A stretch of 64,000 nucleotides of DNA, from positions 620,001 through 684,000 of the forward strand of contig NZ_CP047954.1 of assembly GCF_014279895.1 (NCBI RefSeq), read 5' to 3'. Positions 20,448 to 29,191 of the stretch are shown one piece after another. This DNA comes from Synechococcus sp. M16.1 (GTDB taxonomy: Bacteria > Cyanobacteriota > Cyanobacteriia > PCC-6307 > Cyanobiaceae). The position numbers and the translations under genes are program-made. Positions within the stretch are counted from its first letter, which is position 1; each line of letters begins with the position of its first letter. A model generated the notes under the pieces. That model had not been told where the DNA came from. It did not search any database and worked only from the letters and a program-made list of their open reading frames with translations.

Positions 20448-22811
20448 ATGGCAAGACTCTCCAGTCGCGAACTCGCACTTGAACGCCGCAAGGCGCTGAC
20501 CACTTCCGGTAAGAAGTCCTCGGTAGCGGCTGGTGATGGCGCCAACCGTGTTCGCACCGTTGCTGATGCCCGTCCCACCCGCACCAACGCGGCCGCAGCT
20601 GCTGAGCCTGCCTCTGCACCTGCCACCCCCGCTGCTGTAGCTCCGCAGCGGACCACATCCTTCACAGCTGCTCCTGCAAACCGCAGCTCTCAGGTCAAGC
20701 CGCATCGCGATCCAAGTCGCGAATTGGTGCTCGCCCGTCGTGATGCCCTGTCCCGCCGCGGTAAGACCGCCGACACCAGCCGCGATCGCAACCGCGCTGA
20801 TGTTGCCCGCCAGACCAACGCCTCTGCTCCTGCAGCTGCACCCGCTGAAACCACCAAGAGCTGTGGCTGCGGTGGCAAGCGTGCCTCTGAAAAGGCTTCC
20901 CTCAGCGCACCGGCTCCCAAGTTGTCTGCCCGCACAGAGCGCCGTTCGGCCACTCCAAAGCGTCGTGCCATCGAGAACCCCAGCCGCGCGCTGGTGCTGG
21001 CCCGTCGTGAAGCCATGGCGAAGCACGGCAAAACCGCTGGTAAGCAACCCACCAGCGCCGCAGCTGTTGCCCGTCAGGCCAACCCTGACCTCACCAGCCG
21101 TGAGTTGGCCCAACAGGTGCGTGAGCTGCGCACCAAGGCCGGCGCTCGCAACAAACAAAGCGCTGGTGTGACTCGCCCCACCGGTCCCAACCGCCACGGC
21201 GCCAAGCAAGCCGCTGCCGCTGATGCCCACTGGAAGGTGGGTGAAAGCACCACCACAAGCGGCCAGACCGTGACCGGCACCCAGGCCAACCGCTCGGTGA
21301 AAACCACCGGCAACGAAGCCAGCACCTGCCGTTCGATCACCGGTACCGAGTACCTGGGCGCCGAAGTCTTCCAGACCTTCTGCCAGACCGCCCCCGCTGC
21401 CACCACTCCGGCCAAGGTGCGCGTCACCGCCACCAGCCACGGCAATCGCGTCACCGGCAATGAAGTTGGCCGTTCCGAAAAGGTCACCGGCGATGAGCCC
21501 GGCACCTGCAAGAGCGTGACCGGCACCGAGTACATCTCCGCTAATCAGTCCGCTGCCTACTGCGGTGGTGGCTTGACCTCCCCGCGCAAGGTGGGCCACA
21601 GCCTCACCGAACAGGGGCGTCCTGTGAGTGGTGTGATGGTGGGCCGCTCCGCCAGCGTCACTGGCGATGAAGCCGGTGCCAACCGCAGCCTCACCGGCGA
21701 TCAGTACCTCGGCTCAGATCCCCTGCCCGAAGGTCGTCCTGCCGCCAAGGTGGGCCTTTCCGGAACTCTCTCCGGCACTGGCGTGACCGGCACCATGGTG
21801 GGCCGTTCTGCTCAGGTCACCGGTGATGAGTTCGGCTCCTGCCACCGCGTTACCGGTGATCAATACATCAGTGCCGAGCAGGTGAATGCCTTCTGTGGTT
21901 CTAAGCCCGAACCCGAAGCAGCCAAAGTTGGTTTCAGCGTCACCAACCGCAACCAGGTGGTGAGCGGCACCCGCACGGGTCGTTCGGAGAACGTCACTGG
22001 CGACGAGCCCGGCAGCTGCCAGGCCGTCACCGGCACCCCCTATGCAGGCCTTGAGCAGGCCGGCCAACACTGCGGAACCCCTGCTGTTCAGGCCATCCGT
22101 GAGCGCACACCAGTGCGTGTCGGTACCCCTTCCGCTGCCATGACCGGCATCCAACCCGGTGTGGGTGGTGTGATGACCGGCGACAAGCGTGGCGCTTGTG
22201 AAGCAGTCACCGGCACGCCTTACGTGGGTGCTGATCAGCTGGCCGCTGCCTGCGGCGCTGATGCTCCCGCTGGCACCGATACCCACGGCCAAGCTCCTGA
22301 GGGTGCCGCCTGGACCCGCTTCAGCGTGGTGTCTCCCGCCCGTGCTGCCCAGCAGCAACGTGAGGCCGCGTCCGGTGTGACGGGCACCTCCTACGAGCAG
22401 GGGAATCGCATCACCGGCCCTTTTGACATGGCTGGCGGCAAGGTGACCGGTACCGAGCAGTTCCGCTTCGACAACCGCGAGTTCCAGAACCGTCAGCAGC
22501 AGCGCCAGTTCCAGCCCACCGTGGCTGTGGTCAGCGAGCCTTCCGAGAAGCCTGCATCCCGGGTGACCGGCGAGGGTTCCTCCACCAAGATCACTGGCGA
22601 TGACTGGGATCGTGGTGAGCACGTGACCGGTACTGAGGGTGCTTCGGCCCGCCGTCGTAACCCCAGCCGTCCCGGCCCGATGAGTGCCATGTCTTCCTTC
22701 GAGCGCAAGCGCAACGAGGAGACCGAATGGCCTGTGAGCCGCGTGACCGGTTCCAGCGGCAACACCGAAAAGGGCTCCCTGATCACCGTCTCCGGCGGCG
22801 CACGGGGCTGA
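20448..22811 (+). CDS. csoS2: carboxysome assembly scaffold CsoS2
   Basis: Intrinsically disordered scaffold linking Rubisco to the shell, 787 residues. The N-terminal domain has four Rubisco-binding helices: SRELALERRKALTTSGK (6-22), SRELVLARRDALSRRGK (90-106), SRALVLARREAMAKHGK (179-195) and SRELAQQVRELRTKAG (217-232). The middle domain has about six repeats of the pattern K-V-G...V-T-G-x-x-x-G-R-S...V-T-G-D-E-x-G...V-T-G-T-x-Y. Most repeats carry a pair of Cys, but the third (GDEAGANRSLTGDQYLGSD) lacks both. The C-terminus ends with a conserved-looking peptide (GSLITVSGGARG). The frame is continuous with no frameshift, so the full-length form is encoded directly. Confidence 0.97.
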   Translation: MARLSSRELALERRKALTTSGKKSSVAAGDGANRVRTVADARPTRTNAAAAAEPASAPATPAAVAPQRTTSFTAAPANRSSQVKPHRDPSRELVLARRDALSRRGKTADTSRDRNRADVARQTNASAPAAAPAETTKSCGCGGKRASEKASLSAPAPKLSARTERRSATPKRRAIENPSRALVLARREAMAKHGKTAGKQPTSAAAVARQANPDLTSRELAQQVRELRTKAGARNKQSAGVTRPTGPNRHGAKQAAAADAHWKVGESTTTSGQTVTGTQANRSVKTTGNEASTCRSITGTEYLGAEVFQTFCQTAPAATTPAKVRVTATSHGNRVTGNEVGRSEKVTGDEPGTCKSVTGTEYISANQSAAYCGGGLTSPRKVGHSLTEQGRPVSGVMVGRSASVTGDEAGANRSLTGDQYLGSDPLPEGRPAAKVGLSGTLSGTGVTGTMVGRSAQVTGDEFGSCHRVTGDQYISAEQVNAFCGSKPEPEAAKVGFSVTNRNQVVSGTRTGRSENVTGDEPGSCQAVTGTPYAGLEQAGQHCGTPAVQAIRERTPVRVGTPSAAMTGIQPGVGGVMTGDKRGACEAVTGTPYVGADQLAAACGADAPAGTDTHGQAPEGAAWTRFSVVSPARAAQQQREAASGVTGTSYEQGNRITGPFDMAGGKVTGTEQFRFDNREFQNRQQQRQFQPTVAVVSEPSEKPASRVTGEGSSTKITGDDWDRGEHVTGTEGASARRRNPSRPGPMSAMSSFERKRNEETEWPVSRVTGSSGNTEKGSLITVSGGARG

Positions 22812-22818
22812 TTCATTG

Positions 22819-24564
22819 ATGGTTCGCTCCAAGCCTCTCCGTGGCGGGCGACCTCAGGCCCCCTCGGCACCCACCCGACGTCAGCTTCAACAGCTGGCCG
22901 CAACCTCTGATTCCGTTCAGACCTCGTCTGATGTGGAGTCCTCCACCCGCAAGGCCGCTCTGGATCGGCGCCGTGCCCTCACCACAGCGGGCAAGGCCGC
23001 TCAACTCGGTGGCGGCTCGGTTGGTGGTGGTCGGATTCGCTCAAGCAAGGACGTTCAGCGCCCCGCTCCTTCCCAGCCGAACTGGGTCCGCCGGGAGAAG
23101 GCAGCCACCCGGGCGGTTCCTTTCAATCTGAGCCGCAGCTCTCTGCCGATCACCCATCGGCGCCATCCGTTGACGGATGCAGCGGCCAATGCCCGTCTCC
23201 AGGCCTACGAGCAGGAGATCAAGGGCCGCTTTGATCGGATCGTTCCCCTGCTGCAGCAGGTTTCAGCGCTTCAGCACGAAACCGATTTCATTCCCCAGGC
23301 ACAGCGGTTGTGCCGGGCCGAACTCGGCTTTGATCTGCCGGATCACATCCTGCAGCGGGCCTGGGTTCGCCCCCTCGACATGCGCGCCCTGTTCGCCTGG
23401 TGCGTGTTCGAAAGCCACCGGTTGTTCAGTGACCGCTTCTTCCAGGACGATCCCCTGGATGCCGGTACGGGCAGTGCTGCCTCCCGGGAGTTCGAACAGT
23501 TCCTGCTCGACTGTGGGATCCATCTGCTCGACCTGACGCCCTGTGCCGATGGTCGGCTGGCCCACACCGTGGCCTACGCCCTGCGCATTCCCTTCAGCGC
23601 TGTGCGTCGCCGTTCCCACGCTGGCGCCATGTTCGACGTGGAGAACACGGTGAACCGCTGGGTCAAAACCGAGCACCGTCGCTACCGCGAAGGTTCACCC
23701 AATCCCTCCACGGAACCGACCCGTTACCTGAAGGTGGTGACGTACCACTTCAGTTCCCTCGATCCCTCCCATCAGGGCTGCGCTGCCCATGGCAGCAATG
23801 ACGAACTGGCGGCAGCGGCGGGTCATCAACGCCTGCTCGATTTCCGTGAGTCGGTGGAAAACAGCTTCTGTTGCGGTGCCTCCGTTGACCTTCTACTGAT
23901 CGGCCTCGACACCGACACCGATGCGATCCGGGTGCATCCCCCAAGCCGTGAAAGCGAAATGGTGCTCGACCGTTGGCTCTGCGCCAGGGAACTGCATGCC
24001 GCCACGGCATCGATGAGTTCCGATCAAGCCATGGCACAGATTGCTGAAGCCGTTGAGAGCTCTGCCCCTGGCCCCATGGATGCCGGGATGGTGTCGTTCC
24101 TGACCCGTTTGCTCGCCAATAACTTCTCCCAGATCGACTACGTGCAGGATCTGCACGGGGGCACGTACCCGGATGCCGGGCACGCAGAGCGTTTCATTGG
24201 CGTTGGCATCGGTTTCAAAGAGGTGCATCTGCGCAACCTCACCTATTTCGCTCACCTCGACACCGTCGAGGAGGGCGCTCCTGATCTCGATGTGGGCGTG
24301 AAAATTTTCAAGGGTCTGAATGTGTCTCGGGATCTGCCGATTCCGGTTGTGGTGCGTTTCGACTATTCCGGCCGCGTGCCGGGTGCTCGGGAACGGGCCA
24401 TCGCTGATTGCCAACGGGTGAACCAGGCCATCGCCGATCGCTACGCAGTTCTCGTTGATGAGGGTCTGCTCCACACTTGTCTCACCATTCGCGACCGCAA
24501 CCAGACGGCTCCGGCCGAGGTCGTCGGTTCCACGCTCGACCCGCAACTTCCGGAGGCTCACTGA
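22819..24564 (+). CDS. csoSCA: carboxysomal carbonic anhydrase CsoSCA
   Basis: Epsilon/beta-type carbonic anhydrase (formerly CsoS3) that dehydrates bicarbonate to CO2 inside the carboxysome. The 581-residue protein is read from ATG 22819; a TTG directly before it is also possible. The disordered basic N-terminus holds TRKAALDRRRALTTAGK (43-59), strikingly like the CsoS2 Rubisco-binding motif. The catalytic domain has the Cys-x-Asp-x-Arg site in LDLTPCADGRLAHTV and the downstream His/Cys-rich SHQGCAAHGSNDEL and FCCGASVD. A degenerate C-terminal half follows. It begins 8 bp after csoS2 and ends 2 bp before csoS4A. Confidence 0.96.
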   Translation: MVRSKPLRGGRPQAPSAPTRRQLQQLAATSDSVQTSSDVESSTRKAALDRRRALTTAGKAAQLGGGSVGGGRIRSSKDVQRPAPSQPNWVRREKAATRAVPFNLSRSSLPITHRRHPLTDAAANARLQAYEQEIKGRFDRIVPLLQQVSALQHETDFIPQAQRLCRAELGFDLPDHILQRAWVRPLDMRALFAWCVFESHRLFSDRFFQDDPLDAGTGSAASREFEQFLLDCGIHLLDLTPCADGRLAHTVAYALRIPFSAVRRRSHAGAMFDVENTVNRWVKTEHRRYREGSPNPSTEPTRYLKVVTYHFSSLDPSHQGCAAHGSNDELAAAAGHQRLLDFRESVENSFCCGASVDLLLIGLDTDTDAIRVHPPSRESEMVLDRWLCARELHAATASMSSDQAMAQIAEAVESSAPGPMDAGMVSFLTRLLANNFSQIDYVQDLHGGTYPDAGHAERFIGVGIGFKEVHLRNLTYFAHLDTVEEGAPDLDVGVKIFKGLNVSRDLPIPVVVRFDYSGRVPGARERAIADCQRVNQAIADRYAVLVDEGLLHTCLTIRDRNQTAPAEVVGSTLDPQLPEAH

Positions 24565-24566
24565 TC

Positions 24567-24878
24567 ATGCTCATCGTCAAGGTCGTCAAGCCGCTCGTTT
24601 CCACCAACCGGATTCCCGATTTCGAGCACAAGCATCTCCAGGTGGTTCTGGATGGCAGCACCAAGAAGGTGGCCGTCGATGCGGTGGGTGCAAAACCTGG
24701 GGACTGGGTGATCTGCGTCAGCAGCTCGGCCGCCCGTGAAGCTGCCGGCAGCAAGTCGTATCCCAGTGACCTCACGATCGTGGGGATCATTGACCACTGG
24801 GAACCCGACCCCCCGAAGACCTCCGCTCCCTCTCCGTCCCCCAGCCCCAGCAAACCCGCGGGAGGCAAGGCCAGCTGA
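24567..24878 (+). CDS. csoS4A: carboxysome vertex protein CsoS4A
   Basis: Pentameric BMV protein capping the icosahedral vertices. The 103 residues start at ATG 24567 (MLIVKVVKPLVSTNRIPDFE); VDAVGAKPGDWVICVSSSAA and SDLTIVGIIDHWEP are family hallmarks. It has a ~20-residue Pro/Ser-rich tail after the fold. Its stop overlaps the next start (TGATG), indicating translational coupling with csoS4B. Confidence 0.95.
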   Translation: MLIVKVVKPLVSTNRIPDFEHKHLQVVLDGSTKKVAVDAVGAKPGDWVICVSSSAAREAAGSKSYPSDLTIVGIIDHWEPDPPKTSAPSPSPSPSKPAGGKAS

Positions 24879-25129
24879 TGGAGATCATGCAGGTGATGGG
24901 AACGCTGGTGTGCTCCTACCGGGTTGCCGGTCTGGATCACATGCACCTGCGCATTCTCAAGAACAACAAGGGCAAGAAGCTGGTGGCTGTTGACCCCGTG
25001 GGTGCCCGTGAGGGCAACTGGGTGTTCACCGCCAGCGGTTCGGCTGCCCGGCATGCCTGCCCTGACAACACCGTTCTCACCGATCTCACCATCGGTGGCA
25101 TCATCGATTTCTGGAATCCGGACGGATAG
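24878..25129 (+). CDS. csoS4B: carboxysome vertex protein CsoS4B
   Basis: Second pentameric vertex protein, 83 residues, without the tail of CsoS4A. It reads MEIMQVMGTLVCSYRVAGLD and includes VDPVGAREGNWVFTASGSAA and TIGGIIDFWNPDG. ATG 24878 overlaps the csoS4A stop. CsoS4 paralogues together cap the 12 vertices in the known alpha-carboxysome. Confidence 0.95.
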   Translation: MEIMQVMGTLVCSYRVAGLDHMHLRILKNNKGKKLVAVDPVGAREGNWVFTASGSAARHACPDNTVLTDLTIGGIIDFWNPDG

Positions 25130-25182
25130 GGATCCTTCATTTCCCTCCGCCGTTTCCGTTCCGCTTCCACACCTACCAATCC

Positions 25183-25734
25183 ATGGCCACTCCTTCCCCC
25201 ACCCCCCGTCGTCGCACCACCCGCAGCACCGCCGCGGCGAACAAGACTGTGGATGTGAAGCCCGTGGACGTGAAGCCTGTGGCCAGCACTCCTGCTCCCG
25301 CTTCGACTCCCGCCAAGGCAGCTCCTGCTTCCACCACCCGTCGCGCGTCCACCACAACGCGTCGCAGCAGCGCTTCCAACACCGGATCCGGAGGCGGCTC
25401 AGCCGTGACCAAGCCCGCTGCCACCCCTTCCCCCATCGTTCCCGGTGTGGCGCTGGGCATGATCGAAACCCGCGGCATGGTTCCTGCCATTGAGGCAGCC
25501 GATGCGATGACCAAGGCTGCTGAGGTGAGCCTGATCTGCCGTGAGTACGTGGGTGGTGGCTACGTCACGGTGATGGTGCGTGGCGAAACCGGTGCAGTGA
25601 ATGCCGCTGTGCGTGCCGGTGCCGATGCCTGCGAGCGCGTGGGCGACGGCCTTGTCGCAGCTCACATCATTGCCCGTCCTCATAAAGAGGTGGAGCCGGT
25701 GTTGGCCGGCAGTGGTGCAGCTCGACGCAGCTGA
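25183..25734 (+). CDS. csoS1E: CsoS1-type shell protein with long basic N-terminal extension (CsoS1E-like)
   Basis: The 183-residue protein has a ~85-residue low-complexity leader rich in Thr, Ser, Ala, Pro and Arg (PSPTPRRRTTRSTAAANKT, then a repeated VDVKP, then TTRRASTTTRRSS). A BMC domain nearly identical to CsoS1 follows (GVALGMIETRGMVPAIEAAD). The pore segment is CREYVGGGYVTVMVRG. The leader has no counterpart in standard CsoS1 and could face the lumen or tether cargo. It follows csoS4B by 53 bp, so probably belongs to the same operon. The name csoS1E is by analogy with the variant described in marine Synechococcus. Confidence 0.85.
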   Translation: MATPSPTPRRRTTRSTAAANKTVDVKPVDVKPVASTPAPASTPAKAAPASTTRRASTTTRRSSASNTGSGGGSAVTKPAATPSPIVPGVALGMIETRGMVPAIEAADAMTKAAEVSLICREYVGGGYVTVMVRGETGAVNAAVRAGADACERVGDGLVAAHIIARPHKEVEPVLAGSGAARRS

Positions 25735-25845
25735 TTGCATAAAAGCCTCCTCACAGCCGTTCACAAAGAGCCCTTTTGCTCCTGACCGGCTCCTAGATTC
25801 GCCGGCCAACCAGCGACCAGCTCGATCACCATCCCGCTCGCCGTT

Positions 25846-27690
25846 TTGACCCCGGAGCTTTCGCTTCCCATACAGACCGCCTGGTTGATCCCGCTCTATG
25901 GGTTCATCGGGATGCTGGTTTCTCTCCCTTGGGCCTGTGGCTGGTTCCGCCGAGATGCCCATCGACCGGCGGCCTACCTCAACATTCTTCTCACCCTGCT
26001 GGCCTTCGCCCACGGAAGCCTGATCCTGCAGGAGGTGTACCAATCAGGGCCGGTGGATCTGGCCTTCCCCTGGCTCAGCGTGGCTGATCTGGAGCTGAAC
26101 ATCAGCTTCAGCCTGTCGCTCACCAACCTGGTAGCCCTGGAACTGATCACGGGCCTCAGCTTGCTGTCGCAGGTGTATTCCTTGGGCTATATGGACAAGG
26201 AATGGGCGTTGGCCCGCTTCTTTGCCCTGCTTGGTTTTTTCGAGGGTGCGATGAGTGGTGTCGTGCTCAGCGACTCCCTGTTCCAGAGCTATTTCCTGCT
26301 GGAGATGCTGACGCTCTCCACTTATTTGTTGGTGGGTTTCTGGTACGCCCAACCCCTGGTGGTCACTGCAGCCCGGGATGCCTTCCTCACCAAGCGCGTT
26401 GGTGATGTGCTGCTGCTGATGGGTGTGGTGGCGCTCTGCAGCTATTCCGGCGTGATGGGGTTCAACGACCTTTACGCCTGGGCCGCTCAAGACACCCTCT
26501 CTCCCTTGGCGGCAACGCTGTTGGGTTTGGGCCTGGTTGCTGGCCCAACGGGCAAATGCGCCCAGTTCCCCATGCACCTCTGGCTGGACGAAGCCATGGA
26601 GGGTCCGAACCCCGCTTCGATTCTGCGGAACTCGGTGGTGGTGACCTGCGGCGCCATCGTGCTGCTGAAGGTGATGCCCATCCTTCAGCTCTCTCCCATC
26701 GCCATCGGCGTGATGCTCGTGATCGGCAGCATCAGTGCGATCGGTGGCTCTTTGGTGGCCCTGGCTCAGGTGGACATCAAACGCACGCTGTCGTATTCCA
26801 CAACGGCCCACATGGGCCTTGTCTTCATTGCCATTGCGCTGCAGATCCCAGTTCTGGCCTTGTTGCTGCTGTTCACCCATGCCGTGTCCAAGGCGCTGCT
26901 GTCGATGAGCATTGGCGGCGTGATTGCCTCCACCAACTGTCAGGACATCACCGAGCTGGGGGGATTGGGCAGCCGCATGCCGGCTACCACCACGGCGTTT
27001 CTGGTGGGTGGTGCTGGTCTCGTGGGCTTCCTGCCCCTGGGTGGCTTCCTGGCCCTGGCCCAATCGATTGAGCTGCTGAGCGTGCGCTCGGTTCCGTTCA
27101 TGGCGGTGTTCCTTCTCACCAACGCACTCACTGCCATGGGTCTGGTGCGGGTGTTCCGCCATGTGTTCATGGGGGATTCCCTGATCAAGTCCCGCCGGGC
27201 TGCCGAGGTGAACTGGCAGATGGCGTTCCCAATGGTGGCGCTCACCGTGATCGTGCTGATCACCCCGCTGTTGCTGGTGCGGCTTGAGTCCCTCGATGGT
27301 TTGTTGGCCTTCCCCCTCTGGGCAGCAGCTCTTGTGGTGGGAAGCGGACTGCTGGGCCTGCTGGCTGGTGCCGTTCTCCCCCTGAGCAAGGCCTGGTCCC
27401 GCTCGCTGAATCCTGTGCTGCGCTGGTGGCAGGACCTGCTGGCCTACGACTTCTACACCGAGCGCTTCTATCGCCTCACCATCGTCAACGTGGTGGCTGG
27501 CTTCTCTCGCCTGGCCTCCTGGTTCGACCGAAATGTGGTGGATGGTCTTCTCAATGGAGTGGCTCGCTTCTCCCTGGCCAGTGCCGACAGCCTCAAGCTC
27601 AGCGTCAGCGGCCAGAGCCAGTCGTACGTGCTGACGGTGCTCCTGGCCATCGTTCTTTTCCTCACCGCGGTGAGCTGGTTCCTCACCTGA
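25846..27690 (+). CDS. ndhF4: NDH-1 subunit NdhF4 (CO2-uptake complex)
   Basis: Antiporter-like membrane subunit of the NDH-1MS' complex that drives CO2 hydration at the thylakoid. The 614-residue protein starts at TTG 25846 (PELSLPIQTAWL follows). It has roughly 14-16 hydrophobic segments and the conserved AQFPMHLWLDEAMEGPNPAS with the proton-path Glu, then KRTLSYSTTAHMGL. The type-4 label comes from the neighbouring ndhD and cupB, and from the rule that alpha-cyanobacteria generally retain only this constitutive system. Confidence 0.92.
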   Translation: MTPELSLPIQTAWLIPLYGFIGMLVSLPWACGWFRRDAHRPAAYLNILLTLLAFAHGSLILQEVYQSGPVDLAFPWLSVADLELNISFSLSLTNLVALELITGLSLLSQVYSLGYMDKEWALARFFALLGFFEGAMSGVVLSDSLFQSYFLLEMLTLSTYLLVGFWYAQPLVVTAARDAFLTKRVGDVLLLMGVVALCSYSGVMGFNDLYAWAAQDTLSPLAATLLGLGLVAGPTGKCAQFPMHLWLDEAMEGPNPASILRNSVVVTCGAIVLLKVMPILQLSPIAIGVMLVIGSISAIGGSLVALAQVDIKRTLSYSTTAHMGLVFIAIALQIPVLALLLLFTHAVSKALLSMSIGGVIASTNCQDITELGGLGSRMPATTTAFLVGGAGLVGFLPLGGFLALAQSIELLSVRSVPFMAVFLLTNALTAMGLVRVFRHVFMGDSLIKSRRAAEVNWQMAFPMVALTVIVLITPLLLVRLESLDGLLAFPLWAAALVVGSGLLGLLAGAVLPLSKAWSRSLNPVLRWWQDLLAYDFYTERFYRLTIVNVVAGFSRLASWFDRNVVDGLLNGVARFSLASADSLKLSVSGQSQSYVLTVLLAIVLFLTAVSWFLT

Positions 27691-27700
27691 TCGCCCCGAG

Positions 27701-29191
27701 ATGCTTCTTTCCCTCCTGCTTCTGATTCCCTTCCTCGGGGCTCTGGCTCTGATCCTCTGGCCGGGATCCCCGTCTAGTGCACGCCTGCGCGATGTGTCCA
27801 TCGTGCTTCTGGTGGTGCAGTGCTTGGCGAGCTTCGCCCTGCTGCTGCCTTTCGATGCCGCCGACGCAGGTTTGCAGTTGGTGGAACAGGCCCGCTGGGT
27901 GCATGCCATCGGCCTGGATTACGCCTTGGCGCTGGACGGTTTGTCGTTGCCGCTGGTGTTGATGAATGGGGTGCTCTGCCTGGTGGCGGCCATCGCGTCG
28001 CGCACGATCGAAAACCGCCCCCGGGTCTACTTCGCCCTGTTGCTGGTGATTTCCGGAGCGGTGAATGGTGCCTTCCTGGCCCAGAACCTTCTGCTCTTCT
28101 TCCTTTTCTACGAACTGGAACTCATCCCCCTCTGGATGCTGATCGCTGTATGGGGTGGTGCCAACCGGGCCTACGCCGCCACGAAGTTTCTGATCGTCAC
28201 CGCCGTCTCAGGCGTGCTGATCCTGGGTGCCTTCCTCGGCATTGCTCTGGTCACAGGAACCATGGATTTCAGTCTGCGGCCGATCCTTTCCGGTGAACTG
28301 GGCATGACCGCCCAGCTGCTGCTGATGGGTGCTCTGTTGATCGGCTTCGGCATCAAGATCCCCCTCTTCCCCTTCCACACCTGGCTGCCGGATGCCCACA
28401 CCGAGGCTTCCACACCGGTGTCGGTTCTTTTGGCAGGTGTGCTGCTCAAGCTGGGCACCTACGGCCTGCTGCGTTTCTGCCTTGGCTTGTTCCCCGACGC
28501 CTGGCAGGTGGCTGCTCCCTGGCTGGCCGGCTGGGCTGCGATCTCAGTGCTCTACGGATCCCTTGCGGCGATTGCCCAGACCGACATGAAGCGCATGGTG
28601 GCTTACAGCTCGGTGGGCCACATGGGCTACGTGCTGCTGGCCGCCGCTGCCGCCACGCCGCTCGGGTTGATGGGGGCCCTGTTCCAGATGGTGAGCCACG
28701 GCCTGATCTCTGGCGTGCTGTTCCTGGTGGTGGGTGTCGTTTACGCCCAGACCGGCACCCGCGACCTCAACGTCTTGCGTGGCCTGCTCAACCCCCAGCG
28801 CGGCCTGCCGCTCACTGGATCTCTGATGATCATCGGGGTGATGGCCAGTGCCGGAATCCCAGGCATGGCCGGCTTCATTTCCGAATTCCTGATCTTCCGC
28901 GGCAGCCTTCAGCCCTTCCCCCTGGCCACGCTGCTTTCCATGGTGGGATCGGGACTGACGGCGGTGTATTTCCTGCTGTTGGTGAATCGCGCCTTCTTCG
29001 GTCGCCTGGCGATCGCCCCCGGCGAGGTGGTGAATCCCCGTATCCTCAACCGCGTGGCGCTGCGGGAGCAGGCCCCGGCCATCGCCCTCAGCCTCGGTGT
29101 GCTGGTGCTTGGCCTTGCTCCGGAGCTGCTGTCGAACCTCAGTGAGGCGGCCACCACGGGCCTCAGCCTGATCACTGGAGATCTGTCATGA
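27701..29191 (+). CDS. ndhD4: NDH-1 subunit NdhD4 (CO2-uptake complex)
   Basis: Antiporter-like subunit, 496 residues, starting MLLSLLLLIPFLGALALILW. Multi-pass; conserved stretches are FFLFYELELIPLWMLIAVWG with the key Glu, KIPLFPFHTWLPDAHTEAST and DMKRMVAYSSVGHMGYVLLA. It is 10 bp downstream of ndhF4 and overlaps cupB by 4 bp (ATGA), forming a tight three-gene CO2-uptake unit next to the carboxysome genes. Confidence 0.94.
   Translation: MLLSLLLLIPFLGALALILWPGSPSSARLRDVSIVLLVVQCLASFALLLPFDAADAGLQLVEQARWVHAIGLDYALALDGLSLPLVLMNGVLCLVAAIASRTIENRPRVYFALLLVISGAVNGAFLAQNLLLFFLFYELELIPLWMLIAVWGGANRAYAATKFLIVTAVSGVLILGAFLGIALVTGTMDFSLRPILSGELGMTAQLLLMGALLIGFGIKIPLFPFHTWLPDAHTEASTPVSVLLAGVLLKLGTYGLLRFCLGLFPDAWQVAAPWLAGWAAISVLYGSLAAIAQTDMKRMVAYSSVGHMGYVLLAAAAATPLGLMGALFQMVSHGLISGVLFLVVGVVYAQTGTRDLNVLRGLLNPQRGLPLTGSLMIIGVMASAGIPGMAGFISEFLIFRGSLQPFPLATLLSMVGSGLTAVYFLLLVNRAFFGRLAIAPGEVVNPRILNRVALREQAPAIALSLGVLVLGLAPELLSNLSEAATTGLSLITGDLS

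Noticed and set aside
21714-22832. 372-codon minus-strand ORF opposite csoS2
   Set aside because: The repetitive antisense product mirrors the CsoS2 repeats; not a gene.
26044-27909. 621-codon minus-strand ORF opposite ndhF4
   Set aside because: Antisense shadow with His/Gln-rich, non-protein-like composition.
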